Assembly (NCBI GenBank): GCA_958430865.1
Contig: CAUDNR010000912.1
Span: forward strand, 1 to 22,707
Length of the DNA: 22,707 bases
Reading direction: 5' to 3'
Source of the DNA: Entrophospora sp. SA101
Lineage: Eukaryota > Glomeromycota > Glomeromycetes > Entrophosporales > Entrophosporaceae
The position numbers and the translations under genes were made by a program. The notes under the pieces were generated by a model. That model had not been told where the DNA came from. It did no database searches and was given only the letters and a program-made list of their open reading frames with translations. Positions 21,216-22,707 of the stretch are shown piece by piece (positions within the stretch are counted from its first letter, which is position 1; each line of letters begins with the position of its first letter).

Positions 21216-21662
21216 TAGCGGTTTTGCTCTTTTGCTACTCCCCCCTTGTTAAAGGGAACGATATTAGGAAACACTAATAATCAATAATAAGTCAAGGATA
21301 CAGCTGAGAATGAGTAGAGTATAAAGACCCCCTGCCTTTTCCAGTGAAAAATGATATCATTTTGTTTTTTGGTAATATATTCAAAATTGGATATCGCCTA
21401 CACCACATTACATTAAGTCACTCAGAATGAGTGAGAGGAAATAAGATAGATTGAAATCAAGGGAGTTATATTGACACATAAAGATTATTACATAGTTAAA
21501 CAGTCAGGAGTTACATTCATACATAATTAGATAAAGGCAGAGGTAAACTTCATGAGATACATAGTTTAAGTCAGAATGAGTGAGAGATAAGGTCTCTAAG
21601 GTGCAGCATAGAGTGAAAGATCACATGACTTCATTTATCTCATTAAAGAGTTCTCCATGAGA
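21216..21662. other. Spacer with short direct repeats
   Basis: AT-rich, no gene. CAGAATGAGTGAGAG occurs twice (about 21423 and 21572), each after TAAGTCA. Other short echoes (GGGAGTTATATTGACACATAAAG and GGAGTTACATTCATACATAA types) suggest an old duplication of about 50 bp units. 21653-21662 leads into the conserved element. Confidence 0.45.
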
Positions 21663-21838
21663 GCTGCCCTCCCCGTGCCGATATTACTATCCGCAACGAT
21701 ATACGCTGAACAGCTAGAATTTGACAACCCTTCGGTCCTGGGCACTTCTTTAATAGAAGAGGCCTAGTACTAGGCCTGACTCTAAACTGCCTACTCGCCG
21801 GTGAAGACTGGTATTTTTCTTTGAAGATCTGAAAGTAT
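21663..21838 (+). other. Conserved module 5' element, copy 3
   Basis: Blocks GCCCTCCCCGTGCCG, ACTATCCGCAACGA, CGGTCCTGGGCA and CTCGCCGGTGAAGA are in the same order as in copies 1 and 2. It differs by an 18-bp perfect palindrome AGGCCTAGTACTAGGCCT (21759-21776) where the others have AAAGGCCT. The sequence differs but pairing potential stays, which points to RNA structure. Confidence 0.7.
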
Positions 21839-21865
21839 GACAAATTGTTTTCAATAATTCTAACT

Positions 21866-22637
21866 ATGCCTACTGCTTTTACTATACCCTGGGGGAATTG
21901 GGCCGAGAGGAAATGTTGGGGTCCAATTGCTAATGTTCCTTCTAATGGTGTTCTGTATCGCTACTACTTTAACGGGTTCTGGTGGGAAATCAGAGTTTTT
22001 CTTCCTCACGACCATTACCTCTAACTTTTTGACTCCTGTTGAGTATCCAGCCTCCTTTTCCTATGTTCGACTCCCTCTTCTTGCCGTTCTCGTTGTACTG
22101 GAGCTTTATCTTCTTATAGTTCGATTGTTCATTAGCCTACTCTACGAGGCTTATACTAGTTCCTTTTCATTTCCTTACGACCTTCTTTACTACCGACTCT
22201 CTTTTAGGGGTCCTCTTAGTTTCTACTCTATTTGTTACTTTAGCTTACTGCAAGTTCGCTGTTATTCTACTAAGCCATCTACCGATTCTTCTGGTCAAAA
22301 CTCTGAGGACCCCGAAGTTAACAGGAAGCCAAAGAAACGGCTAACGAGGGCAGAGAAAGCGGGGTTCTCAGTTCCTGAAGATGTTCAAGAAAACAATTAT
22401 AGGAATGATTCTCAGCGATGGCTCGCTCGAACAAATGGGTAAACATGCTCGATTGAGAATAGAACAAAAAGACCGTGAGTTTGCCCTTCACCTTTGGATA
22501 CTCTTTGATTCATTAGCCTAGTTGGTGCTAAACTCAGAGAGAGCTCTCATTTGGATAAGAGAAGTGGTAAAACCACTTTTTGCTTATGCAATCGCAACCT
22601 TTACACTTCCCTATTTCACTGAGCTTCGTAAGGAGTG
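21866..22637 (+). pseudogene. Leader plus N-terminal part of LAGLIDADG_2 endonuclease
   Basis: Leader MPTAFTIPWGNWAERKCWGP, IANVPSNGVLYRYYFNGFWW, to a stop. The following frame (open 21927-22442) carries NFLTPVEYPASFSYV, hydrophobic stretches (LLAVLVVLELYLLIVRLFI), VRCYSTKPS, a hydrophilic linker and LTRAEKAGFSVPEDVQE. After a one-base shift the endonuclease reads TIIGMILSDGSLEQMGKHAR, LRIEQKDREFALHLWILFDS. Another shift gives LVGAKLRESSHLDKRSGKTT and a third gives ATFTLPYFTELRKEC. It is then cut off by the right arm of the 72-bp inverted repeat. Confidence 0.82.
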
Positions 22638-22707
22638 CCGTAGATGTCCAGCTGCCTCGGTGATGCATCTTAACCTTTTTGTAAAATAATTCTTCTAATC
22701 AGCAGTG
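22636..22707 (-). repeat. 72-bp inverted repeat, right arm
   Basis: Reverse complement of 20486-20557 without a mismatch, reaching the last base of the window. It replaces the rest of the endonuclease after TELRKEC, where other copies continue YRKVEGKN. Confidence 0.95.

Overview
The window is fungal mitochondrial DNA, from a lineage whose mtDNA is heavily loaded with homing endonucleases. The evidence is an intact cox2 interrupted by a group I intron with a GIY-YIG ORF, an intact nad6, six mitochondrial-type tRNA genes, and about fifteen LAGLIDADG endonuclease genes or fragments. Nothing bacterial, plant or nuclear fits. Elements that carry a duplicated host-gene 3' end, and small GC-rich inverted repeats, are known from early-diverging fungi (zygomycete, Glomeromycotina and Allomyces-type mtDNAs). 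The exact lineage is inferred and not certain. TGG is used for Trp in cox2 and nad6, and TGA ends nad6, which fits the standard code.

Layout on the minus strand, read right to left from 11.1 to 0.5 kb: a head-to-tail chain of broken LAGLIDADG endonucleases (11110-9252); cox2 exon 1, intron and exon 2 (9054-6467); an intact LAGLIDADG_1 endonuclease (6453-5179); a displaced cox2 3' end (5082-4842); a broken LAGLIDADG_2 endonuclease (4688-3638); a second displaced cox2 3' end (3637-3504); another endonuclease C-terminus (3472-3214); a decayed module (2991-1896); nad6 (1771-1058); and tRNA-Gln with a partial second copy (635-503). Trailing copies of the cox2 3' end separated by endonucleases are what repeated invasion by elements carrying their own replacement cox2 C-terminus would leave.

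Layout on the plus strand, from 11.3 kb to the end: tRNA-Lys, tRNA-His, tRNA-Ser(UGA) and tRNA-Arg(UCU), with tRNA-Ser(GCU) on the minus strand, separated by endonuclease modules at different stages of decay.

The modules share a build that can be pieced together from the copies: an AT-rich stretch; a conserved non-coding element of about 150 nt (four copies: 2825-2991 minus, 13438-13577, 16053-16197, 21663-21838); a hydrophobic leader ORF; a short R-x-[YFL]-S-[ST] motif resembling a mitochondrial processing-peptidase site; a Ser-rich linker ending in a KPTRK-like sequence; a LAGLIDADG_2 endonuclease ending in YRVGL; and often an A/T-then-C tail (AAAATTCCCCC). GC-rich palindromic repeats are inserted repeatedly at three places in these genes, sometimes in frame. 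The copy at 16053-17493 is the most complete. I consider this module family, together with the nested cox2 3' ends, the most interesting content of the window. No database search could be run, so novelty is not established.
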